A stretch of DNA of 64,000 nt from Pyrocephalus nanus (lineage: Eukaryota > Chordata > Aves > Passeriformes > Tyrannidae). The position numbers and the translations under genes are program-made. Below are positions 27,607-37,348 of this stretch, piece after piece. Within the stretch, counting starts at the first letter, position 1. The number at the start of each line of letters is the position of its first letter. The notes beneath the pieces were generated by a model. The model had not been told where the DNA came from. It ran no database searches and saw only the letters and a list, made by a program, of their open reading frames with translations. The stretch lies in assembly GCA_038380795.1 (NCBI GenBank), contig CM076261.1, forward strand, positions 14,247,226 to 14,311,225, given 5' to 3'.

Positions 27607-27836
27607 AGCTGTAACTACTAGAAAGGATGTTTCCAAATCACAGAGCTATGTTTTTCCAAAGCACAAAGCTATACTTACATGTCATTATGTCAGTACTGAT
27701 TATTAATAAGGATTCAATCTTGATAATAAAATCTAATACACAAGAAGAGACTAAGAGATTAAGTTTGTTGTGGGTTTTTTTCTGTAGTTACCACATCTAA
27801 CATTTTGATAGATAAAGAAAAACACTTCTCCCATAT

Positions 27837-27945
27837 AAAAAACCCAACACACAACCCCCTCCAAAAAAAAAAATCAAAAAAACCACAAACATACCCCCAC
27901 ACACACACACACACACAAAACCCACACAAAAAACCCCACACAAAC
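27837..27945. repeat. A/C-only tract including (AC)n microsatellite
   Basis: About 109 bases consist of A and C with only three T residues, including a pure (CA) run at about 27898-27917 and blocks such as CCCCCT, ACCCCCAC and AACCCCACAC. On the NETO1 sense strand it is G/T-rich. It explains the histidine/proline- and cysteine/glycine-rich frames here. Confidence 0.92.
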
Positions 27946-28097
27946 TGTCAGAAAGTAATTAAAATTATGGGCTTCATGGGACAAGACAGCACAATATATT
28001 TTAATCAAACATACAAGGCAGACCATTTTATTCTATGATCCCTTGCCTTTTTCTTCCCCAAGTCACAAAAAAAGAACAGTGTTTTTCACAAAGGGGT

Positions 28098-28132
28098 AAA
28101 AAAAAAAAAAAAAAAACAAACCAAACCAAAGA
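28098..28132. repeat. Poly(A) followed by (CAAAC)-type repeat
   Basis: A19 is followed by CAAACCAAACCAAA, a poly(A)-plus-A/C pattern seen elsewhere in this window. Confidence 0.9.
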
Positions 28133-28140
28133 GACCAACC

Positions 28141-28400
28141 ACGCAATCTTCACTCATTGAAAACTGTCACTTGGGAAGCGTTGGCAGCATGGCAACAATA
28201 TTTTGATTATCTCGGCTTGGAAATTATTTTAAAGAAGTTTCCACCAAAATTGTTGTTGTATTCTCACTGTCTTCCTCCTCCTCCTTGCCCTCCTAATCAT
28301 GGGTGTAATTATAATCATGCTTTCTAATGCCATTCTGATTACGCATCTTTCCATCTTTTTGGACCTGTGTATTTTTTTTCATTACAAGCTGTACATTAAG
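28141..28400. promoter_or_regulatory. Candidate conserved non-coding element in NETO1 intron 1
   Basis: This block lies between simple-repeat DNA and the CpG island. It is free of low-complexity sequence and rich in homeodomain-type TAAT/ATTA cores (CTAATCATGG, GTAATTATAATCATGC, CTAATGCC, CTGATTACG). It contains no open frame of interest. The position just inside intron 1 suits an enhancer or extended promoter element. Conservation itself cannot be seen from one sequence. Confidence 0.35.
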
Positions 28401-29110
28401 AGATTTATCTCTTGGCTAGGCTTTTAGGAGGCTGTGATTTGGCACACAGACGTGGCTTAGCCTAGCGAAGAGTTGTTGGACGAGCAATACCTGGCCATAG
28501 CGCTATTGTACAGGTGTGGGAGCAAGGGGAAGTGCTGGAAGGCACTGTGCCCAGTCAATCCCCTTCAGTGCAGCGGAGCCTCCGCAAAACAGAGGCGGGA
28601 GATGGGATCCCACCCGCGCAGCCTGAGGCCCCTGGGGGTGTTCGACGAGTAGGTGATACATTTCTGCTACTCCTGGAGGAAGTCGGCCCATGGGGCCGCC
28701 CCCGCCCCGCAGACCTGCGGGATGCGTGCCCGCTGTGGCCGCCCGCTCTCTGCGCTGCCCCGCGCCCCCACGGCCGGGCCGAGCCACGGCTGAGGCCGCA
28801 CAGCCGTGCCCCCCTCCACCCTGGCATGCCAAAAGCCACCAGATGCGTCGCGCCCAGGTGAAACCCTCCAGCCCTGGGGAGCGTGTCCCGCCACCCCACA
28901 GCGCTGGCAGACACGGGCTCCCTCCCGGGGCACTGCAGCGCCGTGGGGGTACAGAGCGCTGCGTGTGCGTGGGGAGAGTTCTCCCCCGCGCCGCGGAAGT
29001 CTGGGCGTCCCGTCACGCCAGTTGTGGGGGCAGCGGAGGGCAGGAGCCCGTGCGCAGCGGGGGAGCTCGGCCGGGGATGGTGGGCTGGGAAGGGGGAATC
29101 AGATACTCAC

Positions 29111-29138
29111 TGTGAAGGAAGCTGCGCCCATGGGTCAT
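29111..29138 (-). CDS. NETO1: NETO1 coding exon 1 (start codon, beginning of signal peptide)
   Basis: On the minus strand the ATG lies at 29138-29136 and reads MTHGRSFLH plus one base (A) of the next codon. The exon ends at a strong donor (A then GTGAGT, 29110-29105). With exon 2 the split codon becomes Ile, giving MTHGRSFLHIVASLI, the start of the NETO1 signal peptide as I recall it from vertebrate orthologues. An in-frame TAA lies four codons upstream (29150-29148), so translation cannot begin further upstream in this exon. The Kozak context has G at -3. The exon sits in a CpG island, as expected for a first coding exon. NETO1 is a brain-expressed type I membrane protein that modulates kainate and NMDA receptors. 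The 5' boundary of the transcribed exon cannot be seen. Confidence 0.92.
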
Positions 29139-29700
29139 GTCTGTTCCTTACACAAGGGGCTTCGGTCTCCACTAATTCCATTTAGATACGGGAGGACTTC
29201 CAGTGGCGGGGAGAGGATGGAAGTAGGAAAAGAAGAAGAAAAAGAAAAATCCCGAAGCCCCCACACGCACAGCACAGCGGAGCAGCCCTTCCTCTCCCTC
29301 GCTCTCCCTCACCGCCTTCAAATGATCACCGCCGGCTCAATCCCATCACACCCGAGCGATCACCAGCACCGCCAGGAGCGTTGCATCGCGGCGGCGGGCA
29401 AGGCGGCGGCAGCGGCGGCGGCCCGCGCATCCAGGTGCCGGCGGGCGGCGGCGGCGGAGCGAGCCGAGCCCCTAGTCACCAGTTTCATACAGAACCAAAA
29501 GCAGATCGAAGCATTTCCTGCAGGACTCCGTGCCCAGCGACTTCCAGCCCTTCGGCTTCTTTTGATGCATTGAAGAAGGGATTAATGGGTCCGTCATCAG
29601 CTCCCTGTGCTTGCTCCTCTGAAGGGGTGGGGGCGCGGGCGGGAGGGAACCCAAAGAGGAGGGGTGGGGTAGAGAAAGATTTACCAAATAGGGGATTTAG
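29139..29700 (-). promoter_or_regulatory. NETO1: Probable NETO1 5' UTR and core promoter region
   Basis: This is the sequence immediately upstream (minus strand) of the NETO1 ATG. An in-frame stop lies just before the ATG. No convincing splice acceptor is seen between the ATG and about 29470, so the 5' UTR probably runs continuously upward in this exon. It includes a CGG/GCC-rich tract at 29389-29462 and an A/G-rich stretch at 29211-29252. The transcription start cannot be fixed from sequence alone. Confidence 0.55.
29389..29462. repeat. CGG/GGC trinucleotide-rich tract in NETO1 upstream region
   Basis: Clusters of CGG/GGC triplets occur with short interruptions (GCGGCGGCGG, GGCGGCGGCAGCGGCGGCGG, then GGGCGGCGGCGGCGGAGC). 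On the NETO1 sense strand these read as GCC/CCG repeats, lying about 250-325 bases upstream of the ATG. Such tracts are common in CpG promoters and 5' UTRs and can be length-variable. Confidence 0.85.
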
Positions 29701-30202
29701 TCATATTTGTGTGCAATGAGATCCTTATTAGAAAAGAAATCCTTTAAAATAGAATAAATCCATTTTTGCAAAACCCTTTTACTGCGCGTCGCATAGTATC
29801 AAGTGGCAGCAGCGGCAAGAGGCTGGAAACACATTGCACGGTCTGAAATCCCCTCGGGAATGGATGAAGCGAGAAAGGGATGGATGAGGATAGATAGATG
29901 CCCCCTCACTTCTTCAGTCCAGGGCGAGAAGCAGAAGAAAGCCCTAGAGCCTCTTCCATTCATTCAGTGCAGGGGAAGGGGAGGGGATGGGTGGGAGGGC
30001 GGCAGTGGTGGCGAAGGAATGATTTCAAAACTGGGGAAGGAAGAGTAAGAGGAGAGGGATCGTTTCCCCTCCCCTAATCAGTTCATGGATCAGACAGAAT
30101 GCTTATGAGTTCCTCCTTGACCTGCACCTGCTAAAGGGAAATTGAAAAGATTTTCCCCCTTGTGAGGCGACTTCTTTATCTACACACCCACAGCCACGCA
30201 GG

Positions 30203-30234
30203 CATACAGACACACGCACACACACACGCACAAA
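30203..30234. repeat. (CA)n microsatellite with CG interruptions
   Basis: CAGACACACGCACACACACA followed by CGCACAAAA, between the two CpG islands. Confidence 0.9.
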
Positions 30235-30529
30235 AGGGAGCAATAAAAGTTTATCTGCTAATCCTCCGGCCACACATATAATGACTGCCTCTTCCAATCA
30301 GCCCAGAAACGACTGCAAAATCTCTTTCTCTCCCGCCCTCCTCCCGTTTGTAGACCTCTCGAGGAGGTTTATCCTCCCCAGCTACGTCCCACCCCAAACA
30401 CCCATCCGTTTGATGAGACTGCGGAGGGCTAGTGGTCAGGGCGGGAAGGGAATAGAGTACGGAAAACGTAGTAAGAGTACTGAGAAAAGCTTAAATGGTC
30501 TCAACGGAAAAGGAGGGAGGAGGAGTGGA

Positions 30530-31255
30530 TGAACAGAGAAGGCTGTGTCCCCCCCTTTGGCCCCGGGAGCTGGCCCTGCAGAGCCTCGGCAACGGCACCT
30601 GATTCCCCCAGCGTCGCGGCCCCGGCACTCTCGGCAAAAATGGGCAGGGGCAAAGCGCACCGCTTAGGCGGCGGGGAGGGCCGAGGATAAGGGAAGATTT
30701 GTGCTACAGAAGTGAGAGGGGAGCCGGATAGGATCCCCCGGGCTCTCTCCACCGCCGTTGCTGCGGCCAGGCTGGGGAATAGTCTGCGCGGGAAAGCCGC
30801 CGACCCCGGCGGGGATGGGGGCAGGACCAAGGAACCCGGGGTATCGCCAGCCGGGGCACCCCATGCCGCAGCAGTGCCTCGGAGGGGGGGCCGGCCCCAC
30901 TCCTCCTTGCCCGCAACCTGATGCTCATGCTGTTCGACACAAGAAAAGTGTGTCTGGAAGCGCAGCCGGGGCGGGGAGAGAAGGGGGGAGTGGTGTGGAG
31001 ATCTCGGGGATGAGGCTGTAGATCAAATAAAAATGAAGCACAGTCCGGGATCCTCCTTTGCGCGGGTGCGGAAAGGCACGGAGGAGGTGAGCGCAGGTCA
31101 GACGGCGCCGATGGCAGTGTGCCGGGGCCCCGTGGCCGGGCACGGAGCGGGCGGCCGCACCCGAGGGGCCAGGCTGGCCGCTGGGGCCGGAGCGGATCTT
31201 ATCCCCCAGCCCGAAGGCAGATCCCGGGCTGGGGGGCAGTGACACCGTAGCTGGG
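30530..31255. promoter_or_regulatory. CpG island 2, upstream of NETO1
   Basis: A second GC-rich, CpG-dense block is separated from island 1 by about 0.9 kb of less GC-rich sequence. It includes a GC box (GGGGCGGGGA near 30968) and a NotI-type GCGGCCGC site near 31150. It contains a consensus plus-strand splice donor at 31087. It may be part of one broad NETO1 promoter or the start region of a divergent plus-strand transcript. Open frames on both strands here are composition artefacts. Confidence 0.7.
31081..31092 (+). promoter_or_regulatory. Candidate plus-strand splice donor of a divergent transcript
   Basis: The sequence GAGGAG followed by GTGAGC matches the 5' splice-site consensus (AG then GTRAG) on the plus strand inside CpG island 2. 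Divergent non-coding RNAs commonly start in CpG promoters of neuronal genes. This is only a motif match; no acceptor or transcript can be shown. Confidence 0.3.
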
Positions 31256-31365
31256 AGGCCTGTTGTCTTTAGGGCACCTTTTAATGGGGCGAGTACCCTT
31301 ATCGCCTTTGGAACAGCACAGAGAAGCAGTGGCTGCTCTGGAAGGTGAATGATGAGAAAGCCTGG

Positions 31366-31402
31366 ATATTTATTTACTTATTTAACTATTTATTTATTTA
31401 TT
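31366..31402. repeat. (TTTA)n simple repeat
   Basis: ATATTTATTTACTTATTTAA followed by CTATTTATTTATTTATT, just outside CpG island 2. Confidence 0.9.
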
Positions 31403-32833
31403 GAGTGGTTTTCCCAGTAAATCACCTTAATTTAATAAAGAACCTCTGTTTTTTTTCAGCCTGTGTATTGTCTGCCCCATAGTCTGAAATCAAGACTGTA
31501 TCTTCTGCTGATGCATAGAATGCAGACAGCCAGCAGTAGCGGCATGCATGGTAGGGTAAGTCTGAGGTGATCTTGGCTACCAGAATTCATCCATTCGACC
31601 AGCCAGCCAGCCCTCAACCCAGCCAGCCTGACTGAACACTTCAAATTCCTGCTGTGTGAGAAGAGAACAGGATTTTGCTGCAGGGTTCTGCAGTAAGCTA
31701 CTTATAATAAGGAATACAGAAGATATAAGACTTCACAAAAGGATTCAACTGTGTTTTAGGTGAATTAGCAACATCGAGTCTGAAGCTGTTAATCTTAATA
31801 AACTGTCCTGCTTTGCTTTCTAACCCTCTCAGCACTTTCTCTGACCTTCCTTATGCTCTTCCACCACAAGTTATAGAACTTTATTTGTCCAGTAATTGAA
31901 AGTCACATGATTTATCCATAGGATAAACTTCTATAATACAGATGTTCAGACTGCCTCTAGTCAAGCAACAGTAGAGTAACTGAAAAAGGGTAGTGTTGAA
32001 ACCTGTCATAACAATGTTTATACACAGTCAGATGTTACTTCTGCAGGATGATGCAGACATCCAGATGGCTAAGTTTCAAGCTATAGTTACTTCAAAAAAA
32101 AAAAAAAAAGGGTTATAGAACAAGTAGGCACAAAACAGCTGATTTCACTGTTCTGTGAAATGTGCTGTGTCACATCATATAACACTGAGCTTCAACATTT
32201 TTCCTTTTCTGAAATAAGGTGTTGTCAACTTTAAAGTTCTTAGACCTCTTTTGATTGTCACTCTTAGTTTTAAGGACACCGTTGCAATAGTATTGAGAAA
32301 CACCAAGTCGTACTTACCAAGTGTGTTTATGCCAAAATGGAATCAGTCTCTCTCATTTATGGAGGGACATATCCACAAAATAGCTGAGGCATAACCAAAT
32401 TGGCCATTGGATGTTCTCTTTAGCAATGAGACCTTAAGGAGATATCTCAGAATCTACATAGTTGAATGCTAAAAGCTTGTTCAAATGTGTTTATAAGCAA
32501 GGACATAGGGTTTGAAGTTAGAGACTGGTCAAAATCACTTTCTAACTCAGCAGATCTCACTTCTGTAGAGAGTTCACTACCCTTTTATTTGCTTTATGTT
32601 TCATTTTGTTGCAAAATCTGTTTATGTCAGGTTTGGTAAATGCTTTTTCTAATAAGGTAGTAGCTCACCCACTGTGGTGTGTGATCTTTCATTACCCTGG
32701 TATTGTAAGAGTAAATTTTTATTGTGTGTATTTTATTCATCCTTAATCAGCCAATCACCAGAACCTTGCACTTCTACTAGGCAGTAAACTAAAGGAGAGA
32801 AAGGGAATCACATTTGATCAAACATTAAAAGTC

Positions 32834-32853
32834 AAAAAAAAAAAAAAAAAAAA
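32834..32853. repeat. Poly(A) tract, 20 bases
   Basis: An uninterrupted A run in intergenic DNA, with no clear element upstream of it. Confidence 0.93.
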
Positions 32854-33737
32854 GGAAAAACATAATGACCATAAACAATTTTTTCAAATGGCATCTTAGT
32901 GTTGTTTGGAAGCCTTTGGATTTTACTTGATAAGAGTCCTATTGATTTTTAAATTTTTAAATGAGTTTAAGGGTGTTTTTTATGTTTTACATTTACCTTA
33001 GAGTAAGAACAATGCCTTATTTTATTACATGGAATGACAGCTACACTTTTAGATTAGAATTGTACTTTTATTACTTATATGTTGGTTGTCAGGTGAAATC
33101 TTGTTTTTAAAAATAAGCAAGACAACCAAACATAATTATATTCCTCAATTCAGTACATACAATCTTATTCTTTGTAGTTTTAAACCATCCGTCATATGGC
33201 AATCTCTTCATATAGCATATTCTGTCAGCCTCTCTCTTCACATTCACAGCTGAGTTTTTCTATTGATTTTTGGGCAATTTGTTTTAACACAGAATGTTTT
33301 ATTCAGCAAGATATGAAATACTTCCTTCCTGTGGTCTAACATCTTCAACCTAAGACACTGATCAGTGATGGTTGGTATGGCAGAAAGGAGATCACCCATT
33401 TGTAGACCAATTTAAACTCTATGAAACATTTTCAAATTGAGATTTTAAATGAAAAAAGACAAATATGCATGCAAGTATTTCAAACAGTTTTGTCAGAAAC
33501 AGCAGTATACAAACACATTGCCAAAAAAAATCAATAGAAAAACTCAGCCTATTGAGATCTATGTGAAGTATTGGACAATTTCTTAAACAGACAGAAGAAA
33601 AGCTTTTGAATCTAAAATCCTAAATTTCTGCTATGCTGGTGTTTCAATCACAAGAAAAGAACATAATTCTGCCTTGCTTCCACCCCTTCTGTGCTTAGCC
33701 TATGTGTTTATGTGTTAAATAGCAGAAGTAAATCCAT

Positions 33738-33840
33738 GACAACTGGTTGTATGTGGCCCTGCTTCAGCAGAGATTTGGACAGGACAACTTTCAGAGGTCC
33801 CTTCCTATCCCAATTGTTCCATGACGCTGTGATTCTGTAA
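33738..33840 (+). mobile_element. CR1 LINE 3'-end fragment
   Basis: The segment contains GTGGCCCTGCTTCAGCAG, a TTGGAC-type block, AGAGGTCCCTTCCTATCCCA and ends GTGATTCTGTAA. This order matches the 3' UTR of avian CR1 retrotransposons (GGCCCTGCTT...TTGGACTAGATGA...AGGTCCCTTCCAACCC...ATTCTGTG). It is 5'-truncated and diverged. Confidence 0.85.
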
Positions 33841-36008
33841 GCAGTGGGGGACAATGGAGCATAAAGCAGGTGAGCAGTTTTAGTGAGAAAAAATCCTTAA
33901 TATTCAGGACTGAATTGGCTTGCTTTCAGTTGTAGCAAGAAAATGAGACAATGTATCTGGATTATTTTCTGCTTGAATCAGAGGAGATTATTCAGTCTCA
34001 GTTAAAACTGTAAATTATTGTCTCAGTTAAAAAAGCTGTTAAAAAATAAATGCTGTTCAGCATTTATTCCCTTTCTTGGCCACTTTGGATAGTCTTTTCT
34101 TAACCCAGCTCTGCCACTGACAACTGTTCTAATTTTACCCTATAATAACTGACTTAATTTTTCTTTGTGTAGATAAAAGATGGAAAGGATTCAAAGTAGC
34201 CATGAGTTGCTCCCACATTCCTAACAAAAGACTCCTTTAACTGTTAGAAACAATGCAGTTATGAAGTAGAGGAGGTACTGGCTTCCTGATTTATGGAAAA
34301 CAGTCTATGCTTCTGAGGGCGGGAAAGAAGAAATACAAGAGTGATATTTCACTTCTCTGTGTTTTCTTTTGAATTCTCTGCTGTCATATATAATCACAGA
34401 TGCACTTTTTGTCACAATCTCTTTGTGAATTATTTTTGTTGCTAAAATGTAGCAAGTCCAGACTACAGCCTTGGAATAACACAGCTATACACAGTGTGAC
34501 ATTTGGAAACACCAAAATGAATCACCAAGCTGATCAGCACATTCGTGTTTTAGTTCAGATTAGGAGCGTGGTTCTAAAATGAATTTACCGATTGCCCCCA
34601 CTTACCACATTTTGGATTGCAAATTGGGTCAGCCTTTGAGAGTGTGAGCTGTTTTACTTATGGATGAAACTAAGCTGATTCTTCAGGAACAGAGTCTGTT
34701 TTCCAACTTCTAAAGGGCATGCAGTCCACAGGAAGAGAGTAAAACTAGTGCTGAATAAATACCCCTTAAAACAGACACAGAGCAGGCAAGGATAGCTCTT
34801 CACCAACCACTTCACCATTCAGATAGTCTCCTTTTGCCCTGAGTTCCTTATTAATGTGAAATATTCAATATTTCTTCCAACAGTGCTATAAATTGAAACA
34901 AGAAATACTGAAATATACTCCACTCGTTTGTGATGAAACACCTACTGAGAGGCATAATATATACCTCCCTGTGTGATATCGGAATAATGGAACCTTTTAG
35001 TCCCTTAAAATAACCTCTACTCTCTTAATATCTATTTTTTGGTCATTTGCAGATGTGTCTCCTGTAAGTGCGAGAGGACTCTGAGTCCAGACTCTTCAAA
35101 AAAAGGCTTTCCTGAAAACAAAAGGGCTAGAACACCTCTTCCCAAAAACTTTGATTGAAAATTGAAGTGTGTTTCCCTTCTGCAAGCCAGTCTGGGAGAC
35201 AATACTTAAATATCAAAAGCAAGCAGTTTAAATGAGGAATGAAATAAAATCTGATACACTTTATTTGCAGTTTCTCATGATTAGTCTCAGATTTACTAAG
35301 TACAACTTGGATTTACATGATACTACACAATTTCAATGAGATAAGAGACTTCTTTTCTACAGGACACTTGATTTTATTTCTTCTTTTCTCTCTCTTTTTT
35401 TTTTTTTTAAATTCTTCCTTTTTGATTGGTCTTACTGAAATGGAATGAATTGATAAAAGTATTTTTTTTTAAGTGATACAGGAATGGACAAGGTTGTCTA
35501 CTGTACTCAGTTTTCCTTCTTTATCCACAATAGTGGTCACTTAAATAGGGGCAGACTGTGCACTCACGGGTTACACTATACAACCCACTGGGGTGCAGGA
35601 AGAAAATACTTTTTGCACCATTAATTAAAAAAATAGATACTAAAAAATTTTCATTTCATCTTTATCTCATCCTTTTTATTTTCTATTTTTGTATATGTTT
35701 TATAATGTACAAAATGCATTAGTGCAGTAGTTCATGTATGCATTTTACAAATAAATAAACACATATTGGGGGCTCATGCTTAAAAATCTTTTACTGATTG
35801 GAGATTGCTATTTAAAAAAGTTTGGAGAACACTCAAGTACTGCCAGCTATCCTCTCTGCAGCAAATGACAGTTGCAAAAGTACTAGCCAGAATTCCAATA
35901 CTTAGGCGGAGATATATTTGCAACTTAAAGCAAGAGTTTCAAGAACCAGTGATTCTACTATTTCAAGAATAAGGGCATTTCCTAACTGAATTTCTTAGTA
36001 TATAATAT

Positions 36009-36087
36009 GGTTTTTTTGTTAATTGGTTTGGTTTGTGTTGGATTTTTTTGGTGGGGTTGTTTTATCTTATTTTGTTTGGGGTTTTCT
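36009..36087. repeat. G/T-rich tract (left arm of a G/T - A/C pair)
   Basis: GGTTTTTTTGTTAATTGGTT continues as G/T-rich sequence to GTTTGGGGTTTTCTG, with few A or C residues. It is roughly complementary to the A/C-rich tract at 36215-36292. Confidence 0.85.
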
Positions 36088-36214
36088 GTCATTCACATGT
36101 TGGTGAGTTGGAAGAAAGCTGTTGAAGAGGAATATTTGAAAAAAATTTCTCCTTTCCAAGTCACCCAGTAGAAATTTTGTAATTACTACTCTCTGGCTAT
36201 AGTAACCTATGTTA

Positions 36215-36292
36215 AACAAAAAAAAAGCAATAAAAACCCAAACCGAACAAAAAACAAACAAACAACAACCAACCAACCAATCAACCAAACAA
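36215..36292. repeat. A/C-rich tract (right arm of a G/T - A/C pair)
   Basis: It contains AAACAAAAAAAAAGCAATAA, then AACCCAAACCGAACAAAAAA and ACAACCAACCAACCAATCAA. It is mostly A and C and approximately the reverse complement of the tract about 130 bases upstream. Confidence 0.85.
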
Positions 36293-37209
36293 GAGAATTT
36301 ATAAATTAGCAGTTTTCAAAGAAACAACTGTAAGAGTGCATGAAATTCATGGTGAAACTTTCCCCAAGATTATACTCTGAGTCATCAATAACAGGTTAAG
36401 TTGAAGACAACAGTGAAAGACAAACCATGGGAATATGTATAATTTAAAATTATAAACTGAAATGACAGAAGCTAAAATTAGTTTTTAAAATAGATAACTT
36501 ACTGCTTAAAAAAAAATTCTATCATTTAGTACACAATAAAAACATTTAAAAATTGTGAGCTGCACTTTTTCTAAAGAAGAACTTCCAGCTAGTTTCCACA
36601 CAATGGGCATGTGATGTGGAAGTAAAAACCTCTTTTACATAGATCAGTCTAATCCAAACCACTAATACTACAGTAAGAACGTACTACTAAATTTGAGTAC
36701 CTCATAACATTAACTGGCCCACTTTTGAGATAGAAGATTCAGCTTTTTATACCATAGTTAAGGGTTACCCTTTAAACCTGATAAGCACAATATAACCAGT
36801 AATTAGCTTAATAAACTAAGATCTGTTGAAAAATTAAGTGTTCTTATTTGATATAATTTCAACACTGTTTTCAGCAGAATGTTGTGTTGGAAAACGCATT
36901 AAAGAATTAAAATGATCTTGTGTATTCTGAAGTAATACATTACAAATGTCATTAGTAAATAATGGTAAATATTTTAACAGTACTTCTGTAATTATTTTTA
37001 AATGTGCTACTTATTACTAAGAAAGACTATGTTAGATTTAAGAATGATGTAATAGTAAAAGATGCAAAGAGTTATTAAAAATTGTTCAAAATGCTGATAT
37101 TTTTTTAAATCTGAACGTAATCCCTTGGATGGAATAATGTGCTCCTCTGTGATCCATACTTATACAAACAAAATATTGTGACTTCTTTAAATGTCTAAAA
37201 TACCTGGGC

Positions 37210-37348
37210 TTTACCTGTTACCTTGTCCTTATCTCAACCCAGAGGTTTCCTTGCTTATACCTTTCTCATTGTCTCCCCCATCCCACCGGGGGTCAGTGAG
37301 TGACTGGCTGTGTGGTGCTGAGCTTCCAGCTGCAGCCAAACCACCACA
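37210..37348 (+). mobile_element. Endogenous retrovirus LTR fragment (3' part)
   Basis: TTATCTCAACCCAGAGGTTT, then CTCCCCCATCCCACCGGGGG, a GTGAGTGACTGGCTGTGTGG block and AGCCAAACCACCACA resemble the 3' (U5) end of an LTR family that is abundant in bird genomes. The upstream part with promoter and polyadenylation signal is missing, so this is a 5'-truncated relic. It accounts for the 128-residue open frame at 37191-37577, which I therefore do not regard as a gene. Confidence 0.6.

Larger units (their letters stand above)
25561..29110 (-). other. NETO1: NETO1 intron 1
   Basis: This intron of about 3.55 kb separates the start-codon exon from the signal-core exon. Its 5' end (28.5-29.1 kb) is GC-rich and part of the CpG island. 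The middle holds a candidate conserved non-coding block (28.14-28.40 kb), an A/C-rich tract (27.84-27.95 kb) and a possible ancient MIR-type SINE remnant (27.50-27.61 kb). Long open frames in its CpG-rich end are composition artefacts. Confidence 0.85.
28500..29660. promoter_or_regulatory. CpG island 1 over NETO1 exon 1 and start of intron 1
   Basis: Composition changes sharply from AT-rich to GC-rich with frequent CG dinucleotides. GC-box-like sequences are visible, such as CCCCGCCCCGC near 28700 and GGGCGGGAGG near 29637. The island covers the NETO1 start-codon exon and the 5' end of intron 1. I see no TATA box at a suitable place on the minus strand. This fits a TATA-less CpG promoter for a neuronal gene. 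The boundaries were judged by eye. Confidence 0.8.
31260..33737. other. Intergenic, upstream of NETO1; no gene seen
   Basis: GC content falls back to AT-rich after CpG island 2. A TTTA-rich simple repeat lies at 31366-31402 and poly(A) tracts at about 32095-32109 and 32834-32853. No coding sequence, RNA gene or clear transposon was recognised. Confidence 0.6.

Noticed and set aside
28503..29719. Several long overlapping open frames on both strands (up to 255 residues)
   Set aside because: They lie in a CpG island where stop codons are rare, overlap each other on both strands, are rich in Ala/Gly/Pro/Arg and match no family. NETO1 exon 1 lies among them on the minus strand.
30436..31245. Open frames of 69-109 residues on both strands
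   Set aside because: Same composition artefact in CpG island 2; no domain or splice support.
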